Assembly (NCBI GenBank): GCA_914767715.1
Contig: OU612069.1
Coordinates: forward strand, 3,598,001-3,662,000
Length of the DNA stretch: 64,000 nucleotides
Direction of reading: 5' to 3'
DNA from: Membranipora membranacea
Lineage: Eukaryota > Bryozoa > Gymnolaemata > Cheilostomatida > Membraniporidae
A model generated the notes under the pieces. The model did not search any database. It was not told the origin of the DNA and was given only the letters and a program-made list of their open reading frames with translations. The position numbers were made by a program, and so were the translations under genes. Positions 12,955-24,552 of this stretch are shown in pieces; positions within the stretch are counted from its first letter, which is position 1; each line of letters begins with the position of its first letter.

Positions 12955-14275
12955 CTTCTTAAAAGTTCATGAAGAATTATTGCATTGAGTTCATAGTTTT
13001 GTCCTTAGTATACCCTTATGTTCGCGAGCCTCAAACCTTCGCAAACAACACAATTATTTCAAACTGTCCTGGCTTCCAACTGAAAGTTATCAAAATTCCA
13101 GTTCTACATTATATGGTGCAAAGGGATTAACCCAACTCATCAAGTATAATACTCCTGATGAGGATAATTGAACAGTTGGAATAAGCGTATAAGAATCTAA
13201 TTATTTGAGGGAGCCCTCTTTATTTGAGTATGTGATTTTCTTTCAATGCCTATATCACACAATTAAATTTAAATGTCTAAAGCTTTGATTGCCTCATCAG
13301 GGCTAAATCAATTCAATTCTTTCCATGAAAACATCTCTTTAATATTAAAGTTGAAAGTTTGTTTATTGCCTAATTCTAATATCCATCCTGTAATAGGCTT
13401 ATAACATCGAAAGTATGACAGACAAAAAAGAGGAAAAAATAAATCGAAAAGGAGTTTTTGCTAAATCAGTCGAAAAATCACATTTAAATTCAAAACAGGT
13501 GTTTTGTCTCTTGGTGATTCGACACTTGTACGGTCAGTATTTATCTATTCTTCTATGCGAGCAGATTTTCTATTTGTATTTACTTTGATACGAGAGTTCA
13601 AGGGTTTGTCCTTAGCTATTTTTGATGAAGTGTTCACAGAAAGAGGTGGGCACGGAAGTTGTGATAGTTCGCAGTGCAAGGATGTCAAGCCTCTGTTTGT
13701 AGTTGACAGAGAATGGCGGAGCGGTGGATTCTCTCTAGGCCAGTTTTGTCAGTGTCCGATAACATATTTTACTATGCAGGGCAGGCGTAGGCGATTATAG
13801 ACCTAATATTAGCTCCATAAAAATTTCATCTTCTCTGTTGGTTACACCAAGATGCATAACAGGTTACTTTGTAAAAGCTTCATTCAGTATTACAGTTTTG
13901 GTAGAATTCAAAATCATATTGTTTTGCTCAGACCAGGTGTCCGCTAATATGAGGTAGAATAGATATTAATTGAACATGCATTTTGGACATTTAATTTCAA
14001 TATTAATAGCATTTGATATTTGATAGTAATAATAGATCTAGATGGGTAAAAATATTTATAGAGTTTCGTATAGCTAGTTTGGAATTACTACTGTAGAATG
14101 GGTTTCATTAACGACATATTTGTTAACGACATTAACGACCTCAATAGAATAGTTAAAATAAAAACCAATAAAAAATCAATAATGTAATCATTCTCGCCAA
14201 CATTTATTTGATGTCAGGGAGTTGCTTGATCTCATTCTGGTATATTATGATTAATTATCATAAGATTATTGTTGC
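12955..14275. other. Left-arm-only block with one Cys-containing ORF
   Basis: 13003-14171 has no counterpart in the right arm, where the flanks join directly at 24818. It contains a 98-codon plus-strand ORF (13504-13800) with a CDSSQC and a CQCP motif, slightly EGF-like but without splice support. I saw no terminal inverted repeats or target duplication, so I cannot say whether it is an insertion or whether the right arm is deleted. Confidence 0.5.
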
Positions 14276-14999
14276 ATACTACCAAATACTCATAGGATTG
14301 GCAGTTTGTTATGCACACATTCCCGCGTTTGAGAGAAGAAATTAGCAGCATCAAAGTTGTCTACCCTCCTGACATGAGCACATAATTTTTGTAAGCAGCA
14401 GCTGTTTTGTGCTTGTACTTATCTAGCAATATGAAAACCTAGTAGAAATAAATTGTTGAGGTCAGGTCAATAGTAAAAACTAATTGATGAAGCCAAGTCA
14501 ATAGTTAAATACTATTTTCGTTAAAATTTTGAGAACCATTTTTGGCACAAAAACGTTAAATATTATAGCATATTTTAAACCCATTCTACAGTAAATGTTA
14601 GCAAGCAATAAATTTTGGCTAGATAATATAAAGATGGCGAGTAAATACAAGCTAGCTTTAAATTTAGCTATTTCATATATGCATATATGCAGTATATGCC
14701 AACTTTTCCTTCCGTGAATACCTTAATTTTCTAAGTGTTACCTTTGACTGCAGCGTGTTGCTCTACTGTGTGCCTGTATCTTGTATCATTTAGCGACTTC
14801 GTCAACCAGATAAATGTATATCCAGCCCTGTAAGTAACAAAATCACAATGACATAATAAATTAAGAGAAGTTGGGTTCAGGGTTCAGGCTACAGTAAATA
14901 CAATGTGTTACTGTGATATTACGGAAAGACATCACAAGGACTTCACTTATTGTAGGTGAATTTTTTGTAATTTGTCTGAGAGGTTCTATCTTGGCTTGA
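14276..14999. other. Start of spacer, nothing recognised
   Basis: This is AT-rich sequence that begins the unduplicated spacer. One acceptor-like site near 14752 opens only into stops. Confidence 0.4.
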
Positions 15000-15400
15000 T
15001 GAAGCGCACACCACCTCAGCAGATTAGTGATGAAATGAGGTAGTCTGCCTTTGTGTCTTCTCTGTATAAGTATAACTTGTATATTATTGTCTTGACAAAA
15101 ACGTTAATAGCTCTTCCTATGGCCCTACATCCGGCCATTGAGTGTTCGACATATCCGTTGTCTGCATCGCGGTCACCCAGTCAGATGTTTCTGCCCTAGT
15201 TCAAATCCACAAAATAATGAAATGCTTCCTCTTTTTTTGGTGGCAGTTGTTTCAGTGAATACTGAGTGTGTTCCAAATACCCTTATGTCCACTGATGACT
15301 TCATAAACTTTATGAACTTTCCTACTTTGATTCTAGGTCTTGTGATCTGACCAGAGCTGCCTTTGTTAACATCAAAAGACACCCTTTATCTTCTAGCATT
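15000..15400 (-). pseudogene. Tyrosine-recombinase-like fragment
   Basis: The minus-strand frame from about 15382 contains QITRPRIKVGKFIKFMKSS, then DIRVFGTHSVFTETTATKKRG. This matches the layout of retroelement tyrosine recombinases around the catalytic H-x-x-R box (S-x-x-I-x-R-W-I, then F-x-x-H-S-T-R-A-A-S-T-S). Here the R is lost (HSVF). It could be a DIRS or Crypton remnant; similarity is by eye only. Confidence 0.4.
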
Positions 15401-16044
15401 TTCGTAGTGGCAAAAATTAAGCTAATTTCTGAATAAGCTACACTCCAGCTTCTAGAAACTTTAATGGCAAAAACTGGTCTTCAATATATATTCCTTTTCT
15501 CTGTCATTATTGCCCAACGGTATGAGCAATAACTATTTTGTTCACTAAGCCAGGTATATTGTTGTACTGCTGTAACAATTTTTTTGCCAATCAATAGTTA
15601 ATTAATTATCCTGTAAAAATCGAAGATAAAAATAATTGAACCTTGCTTCAATTTTCAGTCATTATTATAAAAAAAATTCAATCGGATTCATCTGACTTCA
15701 CACACCAGTAACAGGCTTGCATATTTCTGAGCGGCAAGTCAAATCCAGAGCATGATTGATTGTTTGAAGTAAGCAAGAAGGAATGACTTAAAAATAGATA
15801 TGCACCTAGCTTTGATATGTTGCATCATCGCATGGCGGGGGTCCTTCCGTCTGGTGGGATTCATTAGTAGAAATGAATGTGGTCATTCATAGTGTTTTGG
15901 TAATTTTTTATTGTGAACGGTGAGAATCTATGTAATCATGAGTTTTCTTGTTCCGCCAGGGTGTAAATTATATATAGCCTGCACTGTGATACATTCACTC
16001 CTTTAATCGATAAAAAACATTTTTTCAACAACTGCCCAACAAAC

Positions 16045-16327
16045 TTAAATTGAATCAGACAATTCTGTAACTGGGTCCATCATAGACACAGGATTGAGAT
16101 AATTCTCTGGAGGAGATTGCGCAGGAGCTGATGGTGTGTCTATTTGGTGAGGCTGTATTACATTAATATCAGCATATTCCTCCACTCTGTCAACATTGAG
16201 TTCGTAATAATCATCACCTATTATGTTGTATATTTCTTCTTCTGGTGATACACCTGCTACCGTTGTTTGAGCGTAGTTTTCCTCTTCTATTTCAATGCAT
16301 ACAAACAATCCACAAAGTGTTAAACTG
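16045..16327 (-). CDS. Terminal exon with ITAM-like cytoplasmic tail
   Basis: This 283-nt exon has acceptor ccttatttcag, is phase 2, and ends at a stop at 16045. It is acidic and tyrosine-rich: ENYAQ, EEEIYNII, DDYYELNV, EEYADI and ENYLNP. The YYEL/YADI pair is separated by seven residues, within the 6-8 ITAM range. Proline-rich spacers (QSPPENY) could bind SH3 domains. In known receptors, ITAM tyrosines are phosphorylated by Src-family kinases and recruit Syk-family kinases; whether that applies here is inference. The first residues of the exon (SLTLCGLFVC) are hydrophobic, so the exact start is less certain than the rest. Confidence 0.65.
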
Positions 16328-18387
16328 CTGAAATAAGGACTCCATTAAGCATAATGTTAACTCATAAAATTGCAAGATATTTCAACGACATTATCTAGCA
16401 CAAAATCCAGGATAGGTCGACATAGAGCACGGAAATGGGTAACGCAATATGACAGAGTTGATGTCTATCTATTTGCTTCACCTATTCGAGGGCAAAATTA
16501 ATCTTTGTTGTAGATAAAGATGAAGAATTGATGGAGATTTACCTTTACTCTGTGGTACATCTGGGAGTTACCTGGCTTTTAATTGAGTCTGCCTTCTTGT
16601 CCTCTTCATGCTGAAATACAAACATTTGAATGATATTTATATCAACATGACATCACAGACAGAGTCGCCTGGAGGCTCTGCAGCACCATCAACTTTCAGA
16701 ACAGCATTGACACATCCAGGGCATACCAAAAATATTCTTCAAAATCACCAAGTTTACAACTTATTGGTTGGACAACAATGTTACCAGGTTATGTGATTGA
16801 CTTACCGTATTTGCATAACTATGATAATGAGGATAGCAGCAAGCAATACCCCAGCAAAAGATAACCCTATTGGTAAATGCCATTAGATAATTGAGATATT
16901 ATACTCTGCAGCTTGCATTGTTGCTCCCGTTGATGCTTGGTGTAACATCATTATCTACCAAAAAAAATAACTGTAATCAGTTCAATAAAAATATGGTAAT
17001 AAATGATTATTTATTTAGAAAATATTGTCATTTTACTAATATGTTCCCTTTTCATACAATTGAGCTATACTTTACTGCCATATTTGAGCTTTTTATGAAC
17101 TTATGAAGTTTGATCTGATTTGAGTCATCTATCGTTGCTCCTCTTTCTACGGATTTGCTCAAGGCCAATGGTTTGCGCTATTGTAGCTAATCGGTGGGAC
17201 GTTTTCTTGACCTATGTTTCTACAGTGGGACATATCCGGTTTGTTGCAAATAACTGTTTTTTCAGTTTAATCAAAGATCAACTCTATTACAGGTAACACA
17301 ATGTCTGTGCTAGACTCTGAGTTGTGAACGGTGACAACCTTTTTAGAGCTACCAATCCGTTCTTTTTTTGGAACAGTGAGATGATGCAACTTGCTAAAGT
17401 GCGTGCTATTCATCGGCAGGAGTTTTGTGTTTCAGTTGCAGTGGAAGAGCTATCTAGATTGTTTGTTCCAGTATAACCCTTAGCTCTCTCAACTGTAATG
17501 CATCCCTGATTACAAAATGTTTGCAACCCAAGCAGATGTAATCTGCCTCTGTCCTTCAAGTACAATATCTTTCACAATGGTCTATATTAATTATACACGT
17601 TTGTCGATGAAAAATTGCTTTACAACTAGCGCAAGCATCAAAGGTGTTCAAGGTATCAGAAAGACTAGAGATAGTGTGGAAGCTAAGATAAACATTAAAA
17701 ATAAGGTCGGTTTGACATTGGTGTGAGTACTTACTTATCCAGACAAGCTGAGCAATTCGATGTTCTGTAGCTATGTAGACATTGCCATTGTAGACAGTGA
17801 GTGCTCCATACTCCCACAGTGTACATGTGTCTATTGTTCCCTCGCTGACTGAAATGCCTACATTGCAAACACCCCTAGATAATTTTCCTTGCCGTAGAAG
17901 TTGCGATATACTCGCCACCAGAAAAGACGGCCCATCTAGCGCTATAAATGTCCTCAAGTCAGACATCATATGAGGGATTTCAATATCAAGTTGTGTCCCT
18001 TCGACACCATTAGATGGAATAAGGCCTTTTGCAATTTTTGGAACTCTCCACACTATATATTGTTGGTAGAACTCACTCAGGACACAAATGTATACATACT
18101 CTTTGTGTTGGCTAAGATAGGAATTAGTATATTGAAAGCTAGTTGCAATATCATTAATGTAGACTAAATCTGTAAAATTTTCTGGGGAGTTTTTGAGGTC
18201 AACTATCAATAAAGTTCTTTTCTGTATCAAGAATAAATGGTGAGACAATTATATATCAATCCAGCCCATACATAAATTGGCATCAGCCAACTGTTCGCAT
18301 TTCCTTTGTCTCTCTGATGAAATGACAAAGGCAACCTCTGAGGTTCGGGATAAAATACTGTGACTTGAATAGTGTGAATTGAAACAG
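16045..18387 (-). CDS. Receptor-like gene, 3' half: propeller-like ectodomain, TM helix, ITAM-type tail
   Basis: Exons: 18387-18272 (phase 1-0), 18221-17735 (0-1), then TM exon 16866-16806 (1-2), juxtamembrane exon 16610-16572 (2-2) and terminal exon 16327-16045 (2-stop). The 487-nt exon resembles blocks 5-8 of the 21-exon gene, for example EIPHMMSD followed later by KLSRGVC, against INPHYDD and KLSVC; the boundary phase 0 between blocks 4 and 5 also matches. The TM exon reads LSFAGVLLAAILIIIVMQIR, followed by a basic MKRTRRQTQLKA stretch. The tail contains YYELNVDRVEEYADI (YxxL-x7-YxxI, ITAM spacing), EIYNII and ENYLNP (YxN, Grb2-SH2 type). No start codon or first module exons were found; the gene may be 5'-truncated or continue upstream. 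Exon 18221 splices to the TM exon in phase, but a further exon (about 16954) is possible. Confidence 0.6.
16806..16866 (-). CDS. Transmembrane-helix exon of the ITAM-tailed receptor
   Basis: This 61-nt exon has acceptor tttaccaatag and donor ACG|gtaagtc and is phase 1-2. It encodes about 19 consecutive non-polar residues (LSFAGVLLAAILIIIVMQI), then Arg. The next exon (16610-16572) adds MKRTRRQ, so the charge follows the positive-inside rule and places the tyrosine-rich tail in the cytoplasm. Confidence 0.65.
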
Positions 18388-18539
18388 CTTTTAAATCAAA
18401 CACATACAAAATTCCATATTGTACACTTCATTATTATCTATAAGTCACAACCTCAGACCAAATACATCATATAGATATTTAGGTTCATGTTCTATAGTAC
18501 AAACAAAAAATTCTATGTTAGGTCATAAAATTTCATAAT

Positions 18540-18990
18540 CTTTCAAGGATGCTATCTAGCACAAAGCTTCGGGATATGGACATAGTGCACAGAAATGGGT
18601 CAAGCAATATTGCAGACTTGATGTCTATTCATTCACTTGACCTATTTCAGGGCATAATTATTCATTGTTGTAGATAAAGATGAAGAAATGATGGAGATTT
18701 AACTTTACTCTGCGGTACACCTGGGAGTTCCCTGGCTGTTGGTTAAGTCTGCCTTCTTGTCCTCTTCTTCCTAAAATATAAATATTTCTATTTTTGATAC
18801 TAATTCACATGACATCACTAGGTAGCGTGGCCAAGAGGCTCTCCAGCACCATCAAATTTCGGAACAACATTGATACATTTAGGACATTCCAATGATATGT
18901 TTTGACATCACCAAGGTTACAATTTATTAGTTGGACACCATTGTTTTCATCCAGAGTGTTATGTATTACAGTTTTGTTATTATTCTTTAG
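18540..18990. repeat. Decayed direct copy of 16380-16800, including the juxtamembrane exon
   Basis: About 420 bp of 16380-16800 recur here in the same orientation, about 2.16 kb away, with moderate divergence. The copy retains the juxtamembrane exon acceptor (tatattttag) and the coding start KKRTRRQT. It then hits a stop, and its donor is changed from CAG|gtaact to CAGggaact. It is a dead duplicate of receptor sequence, so a tandem receptor copy once existed or a local segment was duplicated. Confidence 0.65.
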
Positions 18991-19094
18991 TAGTTTCACT
19001 TTGTAACTTAATATACTAAGGTAGGTGCCAATTATTCATAGCACATTGATCTACAATAAATATGAAAACTTTGCGCCGGTATATTACTCAATGC

Positions 19095-19203
19095 TCACTC
19101 CAAACCAATCCATCCTGTTGTGAAAGGCTGAAGGCGTTCTTGAGTTTGGTCTTCTTGACCACCCAAATCAGATAGGATAGAGTCTGACTCAGAAATCTGG
19201 AAC
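19095..19203 (-). CDS. Possible orphan terminal exon (cytoplasmic-tail-like)
   Basis: A good acceptor (gttttttgcag) opens a 109-nt frame (phase 2, like the tail exon at 16327) that runs to a stop at 19095. It encodes an acidic, serine-rich end (ISESDSILSDLGG, then a Gln-rich stretch). It lies upstream of the receptor exons on the same strand, so it would belong to another transcript or an alternative tail. No TM or ectodomain exon linked to it was found. Confidence 0.35.
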
Positions 19204-19574
19204 CTGCAAAAAACATCAGGATATAATATAAAATATATTTATTAGTATCAGATCAGCTGTCACTTTAGTTTCTCCGTTTTTTTAATTATGATAAAAATTT
19301 AGACTTTCATATTCATTTGTCAGGATCATTTTGCAAAAAAATGGTGACAGCTCCACTTACTGAATTAAATGAAAAAATGTTGGTTATGCCATCGGATAAT
19401 CCAGGCAGTGCACACAATTACCAATCAAAATCTCACTTTTTGCCGTTAATACAAATGTATGTGTATTCTGATTTGTCAATGAGAGATGTGAATAACTCTG
19501 CCTGGGTGCTCATTTTTTATCAATGCAGTAGATTAATAGCTTGCACTGGAGCCTGTTAGATTTTATTCACCATA

Positions 19575-19733
19575 AAAATAACCATTTTGTAAGAAATGGA
19601 TTTTTTAGATTAAAATTGTTTGTGTATTTATGAGTTGGCTTCTCATGTTTAATGAGGCTTTCTTCACAGCTTGGTTGTTGAAGCAACTCTGAATTCTGAT
19701 TGGCTAAACATCAGGATATTAATGTTGGGCAAA
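19575..19733. repeat. Direct repeat A, about 160 bp
   Basis: This segment (from ATAACCATTTTGTAAGAAAT to ATTAATGTTGGGCAA) recurs in the same orientation at 24553-24713 with about 90% identity by eye. The two copies flank a 4.8 kb region containing the tandem repeat at 20585-21410 and the DIRS remnant. It could be a short dispersed element or the flanks of a larger one. Confidence 0.6.
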
Positions 19734-20584
19734 GGTCATTAGCTTTCCTTTCCTTTCTTTGCCTCAGCCAAGGTAGCACTGTACTCTCGAGACAACATGG
19801 CAAGCGTAAGTAAACATTACCAATAAGACTGTTCCAATAGCTTGCTTTGTACATGCATATGACTGGGTTCTGTGTCCCTCAAATCCTTTATCTAAATAAA
19901 TCAGCTCAAAAGTTAAATAAGGGAGAGGACTGACACACTTACACTAACAACAGCAAATGTTAACTGCACATGGCTATCAAAATAATATAAGGATATCATA
20001 ATGGGACCTGCAAACGCATTCTAACCCATATCTAAGCTTTGTAACTCTCCTCCAGGTGTTTTGACCGTCACCAAAACTAATAGGTGCTTCCCCAAAAATA
20101 CCCATGCAGTTATCATTATGATAACAACTTTTTTTTGTCCAGAAGCCAGTACAAGAGATTTTTATAGAAAATCGGTTTTTCCTTCAAAAACAAAGTGTTT
20201 TGGTTCCTCTCCCTTTGTTTTTGTTCCAGTTTGGTTCGCAATTCCGCAGAAATAAAGTTTTACATGCTCATAACTGTTACAGGCACTGATAATCGGTTTC
20301 TCAAGCTTTTCCAATTTATTTACATCACCAAAATTGGATGCTATGCTGCTGCTTTCCAGTTTTTATTTCAGCGCGATTGACTGCACGGTGACTTGGTGTG
20401 AGTCAACCAGTACGACACAAGACTTTGACAGCACTGGTATATGGTGATAGAGGCTATGATAATTGTATGATATGACGTAATGCTAGGCGATTTGGGCTGC
20501 AAACAAGGCCGCAAACAGACGATTGAGGCGAGATAACAACATTTGCAAGGGAACGCCACAAAGCTAAGTTATATATCATGTATT

Positions 20585-21420
20585 GCTACTTCTACAGCCA
20601 TGTTTAAGTGATCCTCCCAACAAAGTTTAGATCATTCGGAAGCTTGGTCCATTTGTTGCATACATTGGCCTGCTATGATCTTGGATGTTTGTAGCTTAGC
20701 TTTTAAGCAAGACCTGTATAGCTGGCTAAATTGAGTTGTAAGGTATAGAACTACCTAAGCTTGCTGAACAACTCATTAAAGCGATGAAGTTGGCTCAAAG
20801 ATCTCTGTAGCATAAGTACTTTTTATTCTCGGTATAAGCAAACCTAGTGTGATAGCATGGAGACCAAATGTACTTTGGAATGGTACTATTCCCCCTTTTT
20901 TTCCGCTGGTTACAAAATATCTAGGGGTCAGCACATAAATCCACAATAGCATAAGCATAAGTGCTGTTTATTCTCTTTACACGTAAACATAGCGTTATAG
21001 CATGCAGAGTGCTAAAGTTTCACCGTTTAGGTGATCTTCCCAACAAAATTTAAATCATTTGGAAGCTTTGTCCAATTGTTGTATTCATTGACCAGCCGTG
21101 AATTTGGATTTTTGTAGCTAAACTGTTAAGCGAGACCTGTATAGCTTGCTAAACACTAAAATAAATTGAGTTGGAAGGCTTTCGGTTCAAAGGTAGAACT
21201 ACCTAAGCTTAACAAAACAACTCATGAAAGCTACGAAGCGGGCGCAAAGATCTCTGTAGAATAAGTGCTGTGTATTTCCTTCACAAACAAACCTAGTGTT
21301 ATAGCTTGCAGAGTCCTACAGGTTTGCTCGTTCCCAAATGAACTATGTAATGGCACTGTTTCCCTTTTTTTTCCGCGTGTTACAAAAATATCAAGGGGAA
21401 TGCTTATAAATTCTTGATTT
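20585..21420. repeat. Tandem duplication, about 420-bp unit
   Basis: 20585-20960 and 21005-21420 align in the same orientation. Shared blocks include CCCAACAAA, the AGACCTGTATAGCT word, CTACCTAAGCTT, AAAGATCTCTGTAG, CAAACCTAGTGT and TTTTTTTTCCGC. A short partial third copy lies at 20945-21005. Divergence is considerable. I see no coding sequence in it. Confidence 0.7.
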
Positions 21421-22742
21421 ATTCTTATGTAACTGGTATTGGCTTCATTGTGTATGTCTCCCAACTATCCTGATAAAGTGTTGAGCCATACTTTAAAACA
21501 TGAAAAAAGCTTGAAAGCTTGCTAGGTACAATAGCTTGCCACGTACTTTAGCTTGCCATGTGCAAAAATGGTGCAAAAGTTTTCCATGTCCTACACGAAT
21601 GGTTTTGTACCATGCAATCGCCACTAACCATGTATATTTAAAAGGGCTTCTGTTAAAAAAATTTTATCGTTATTGGCCAGCTCCCATAAGTGGCTGACTT
21701 TGACTGCCTTTTAGGGCAACGTTTTCCAGCGTTTTTGGAATTTTATGCGTATTGCAAGATCTTTGTATTCTCTGCAGGAGTACATCATTAAGAAACAATC
21801 ATACATGAAATGAATTTTTGCATGGAATGACGTTTGAGAGACTAATTCTGGGCACAAATGGCAGCTATAGTGAATAATTTTTGCCGTTGATGCAAACCGT
21901 GGCGTTTAGCTTAAGGTTTTCATGCGGACATATATATATGCTTTGCCAAGATAGGTCATCATCACAAAACCAGTCCAAAGGCTGAAAAACCAGATAAATG
22001 TTCTTGAGTCAGGTCGATTGCTGATAGCATTGGACCCCAGATCCTAACTGCATTAAGTGTTTGTGATGTATTGAAAGACACAATTACAGGATGCTTTTGT
22101 GTACTGGGAAATCTCAATTTTTACCTGTCAAGTTTTTGAATTGTACTCCATATGTTAGTATATTGTTTTAGACTTTGACAGCCGGTGATTTGAATAATCC
22201 CGGTTTTTTGGATCAGTACAGAATCCAGGTAAAGTGCATATGAGCATAAAATATTGGGTCCTTTCCTGGTAACATGATTTGAATCAAGCCTTAACAATCG
22301 ATGTTAAAATTTGAATTATTGTGCAAGACACTCCAACAGTGAACTGATATGAGGATGAAGGTGAAAGGTCAGAATCGCTGGCATCTTTATAAAAAAACAG
22401 AGGAATGAGCTCATGATGATCTCACTGCAAAACCAACATAGCAATGTGGATAGTAATTTTACAAATTGTTTTTAAGTGCGTGTATGCTTTGGAAATCTGA
22501 TTTCATTCATTACATGCGATTGAAAAGCTGGGCATAGGATTTCATGCACAGACTCGGTCTTTTCAATTTTCCCAGTTACAAGGGTGTACAACTACAGATT
22601 TGAACTCCCTATTGTTTAAAATTTGGTCCGGGTAACAACTGTATTGTACACATGTTACTGCCTTCCCTGTTTATTTGACAGAAGCGCAGATATACCTTTG
22701 TAATAAGATGGAATATAGCTGATTTGAAATTTCTTTCCACTG
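21421..22742. other. Gene-free stretch upstream of the DIRS remnant
   Basis: No RT motifs of a DIRS element could be found here although the RNase H begins at 22743. If the RT was present it has decayed beyond recognition or was lost by 5' truncation. Confidence 0.45.
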
Positions 22743-24350
22743 ATGGAAACAGACTCCTCTGGATCGATTGGCTATGGAGCCGTACTGGGACCTGAATGGT
22801 TTGGTGGTACTTGGGATGACACCTGGTGGACCTCTCAGAACATAGTGCTATTGGAGCCGTACCCTATCTTCACGGCCCTACACATCTGGAGACACCAGAT
22901 AAGTGATAGTTGCTTACTTATAAATTTGGCTTTAGTGTCCATTCTGACTAAGTTCTACTCACTCTACTCACGTTGATAAACCAACTCTTAAAACTGTGCA
23001 TTTCAATCCTCATGACTCACAATATAGTAGTCATGATGGAATACATCCGTAGTGAGATTAACATTATCCCAGATAGACTCTCACGTGAGCAGGACTGCTC
23101 AGTTTGGCTTAACACCAACACAAGCCGCTATGTGCCAGACACTATGTCAAAAACATATCAAAGGAGAGTTGATTAGGTATTTCCCCGAATAATATTGAAC
23201 TATTAAGTAATAAATCATGGTTGAAGAGAATTATTTTTTGTTGGTGTATTAACCAAGTCAAAGATATAATATGTACCTGGTTTTTGCAGAAATTCGAGCG
23301 CTAGTACAGGAGGCTGGCTGTGTGATTATGGCTTCATAGTGACAGCACTAGACGAGCCTACAACAGAGTCTTGGGCCGACCAGAGGAGTTTTGTGGCAGA
23401 CACAATTTCCAAGATAAGTTTAGTTCTCGCACTATCGAACTATTTGTAATACAGCAAAGAAACTCTGGCCTGGGAGATAAGGCTCTAAGATCTAGCCTCT
23501 CCGCCTTCGATTTTATTGCAAAGCAAACAATTTGGGCATAAACTTTGACTCACCAAGGCTACAAAAAATACTTCGAGGAGTGTTTAAAACCCAGACCCCT
23601 AGGACCAGGCCGAACATGGCTTTCAGTCTGTCACTTTTGACGAAACTTTGTAACAGCGCTCATAATCTACTTCATGGGCAGATTTCAACCACCGTCTGTG
23701 CACTGTTCACCCTATTTTTTTGGACTGCTGAGACCTATTGAGGCAAGCCATGCTCCTTCGTCACCTTCCCATCAGTAAGGCTGAAAAAATATAGTTGTAT
23801 ACTCAAAATCTTTGATCATACATTATAAATCTTTTAATTATTCCAGTATCCCTGTATCAGTGAAAGCCTACGCCTTTAATGAAAAGGCCATCTGCCCCGT
23901 TTGAAATTTGAAGAGGTACCTTAAAAACATGCTTTGAATTCAGAGGACCCGTTATTTGATTTGTCTGCCTCCACCTTCGCAAATGATCTACGTCGGTGCC
24001 TTTTGCATTGTGGAGCCACTGAGCATTTTACGCCCCATGGCTTTCGACTTGGTGGTGCTAGTTTCTATTCCTCGATTAGCATGGCTGATGCAACCCTTTG
24101 TGCCATAGGACGCTGGAAATCAACTGCTTTTTTACATTATGTGAAGCCAAATGTAAACTAATACAGATATTGGGGAAAAATCAACGGCAATTTCTTGTAT
24201 TTGCAAAACAAATAAACAGCCTTAAGATTTTATGGCGAAATTTTTCCCCTTCTTCTGGCCTTTGTAACACAGATTTAGACCGATCATCCTCACGATCTGG
24301 AGATTTCTGTTTGTGTTTGGAGACTAATCTTGGAACGTGTGACTAACCAT
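22743..24350 (+). pseudogene. DIRS-like retroelement remnant (RNase H and tyrosine recombinase)
   Basis: 22743-23176 carries a DIRS-type RNase H (ETDSSGSIGYGAV, then WFGGTWDDTWW and LSREQDCSVWL). 23440-23740 resembles the recombinase N-terminal core (PRTRPNMAFS, LLTKLCNSAHNLL). 23934-24161 carries the recombinase catalytic end: HFTPHGFRLGGASF (H-x-x-R), GRWKSTAF and a final Y in HYVKP. The order RH then YR is typical of DIRS retrotransposons. Frames are broken by stops and shifts. The upstream RT was not found. Confidence 0.75.
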
Positions 24351-24552
24351 CACCCAAAGTTCAAACGGTCACAGCTGGGGTGAATCGGCATTCACCCACC
24401 CGTCGGCGTCCTCTTCTTCGCCAAAACTCTTATTGCCATGAATGATATTTGTTCTTTATACCTGAAGTCTATTTCACGCATTGCGTAAATAAAAGTATAA
24501 ACCAATTCGTAAAGTTGCAGCCATTTGATTGTGTAACAATAATTGACATGAG

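Larger units (their letters stand above)
1..14275. repeat. Left arm of the large inverted repeat
   Basis: The reverse complement of 28378-37016 aligns with 1-4757, that of 24818-28375 with about 10165-13002, and that of 24714-24817 with about 14172-14275 (junctions plus or minus 20 bp). Landmarks include the integrase fragment 816-1019 against 36009-36212, the EGF exon, the LINE RT and the conserved ORF at 11884. By eye most aligned stretches look over 90% identical. The left arm alone has 4758-10164 and 13003-14171. Confidence 0.9.

Noticed and set aside
13504-13800. Secreted Cys-rich gene
   Set aside because: There is no signal peptide, no splice support and no counterpart in the right arm; the cysteine pattern is incomplete for EGF.
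16690-16736. Cytoplasmic exon with CPGCVNAVLKVDG between TM and juxtamembrane exons
   Set aside because: It is phase-compatible after the TM exon, but the TM exon joins 16610-16572 directly in a frame that gives the expected basic stop-transfer and then the ITAM frame. The direct copy near 18900 also disrupts this reading.
20776-21464. Minus-strand ORFs in the tandem duplication
   Set aside because: Similar ORFs in both copies reflect the DNA duplication; composition is low-information and no motif is present.
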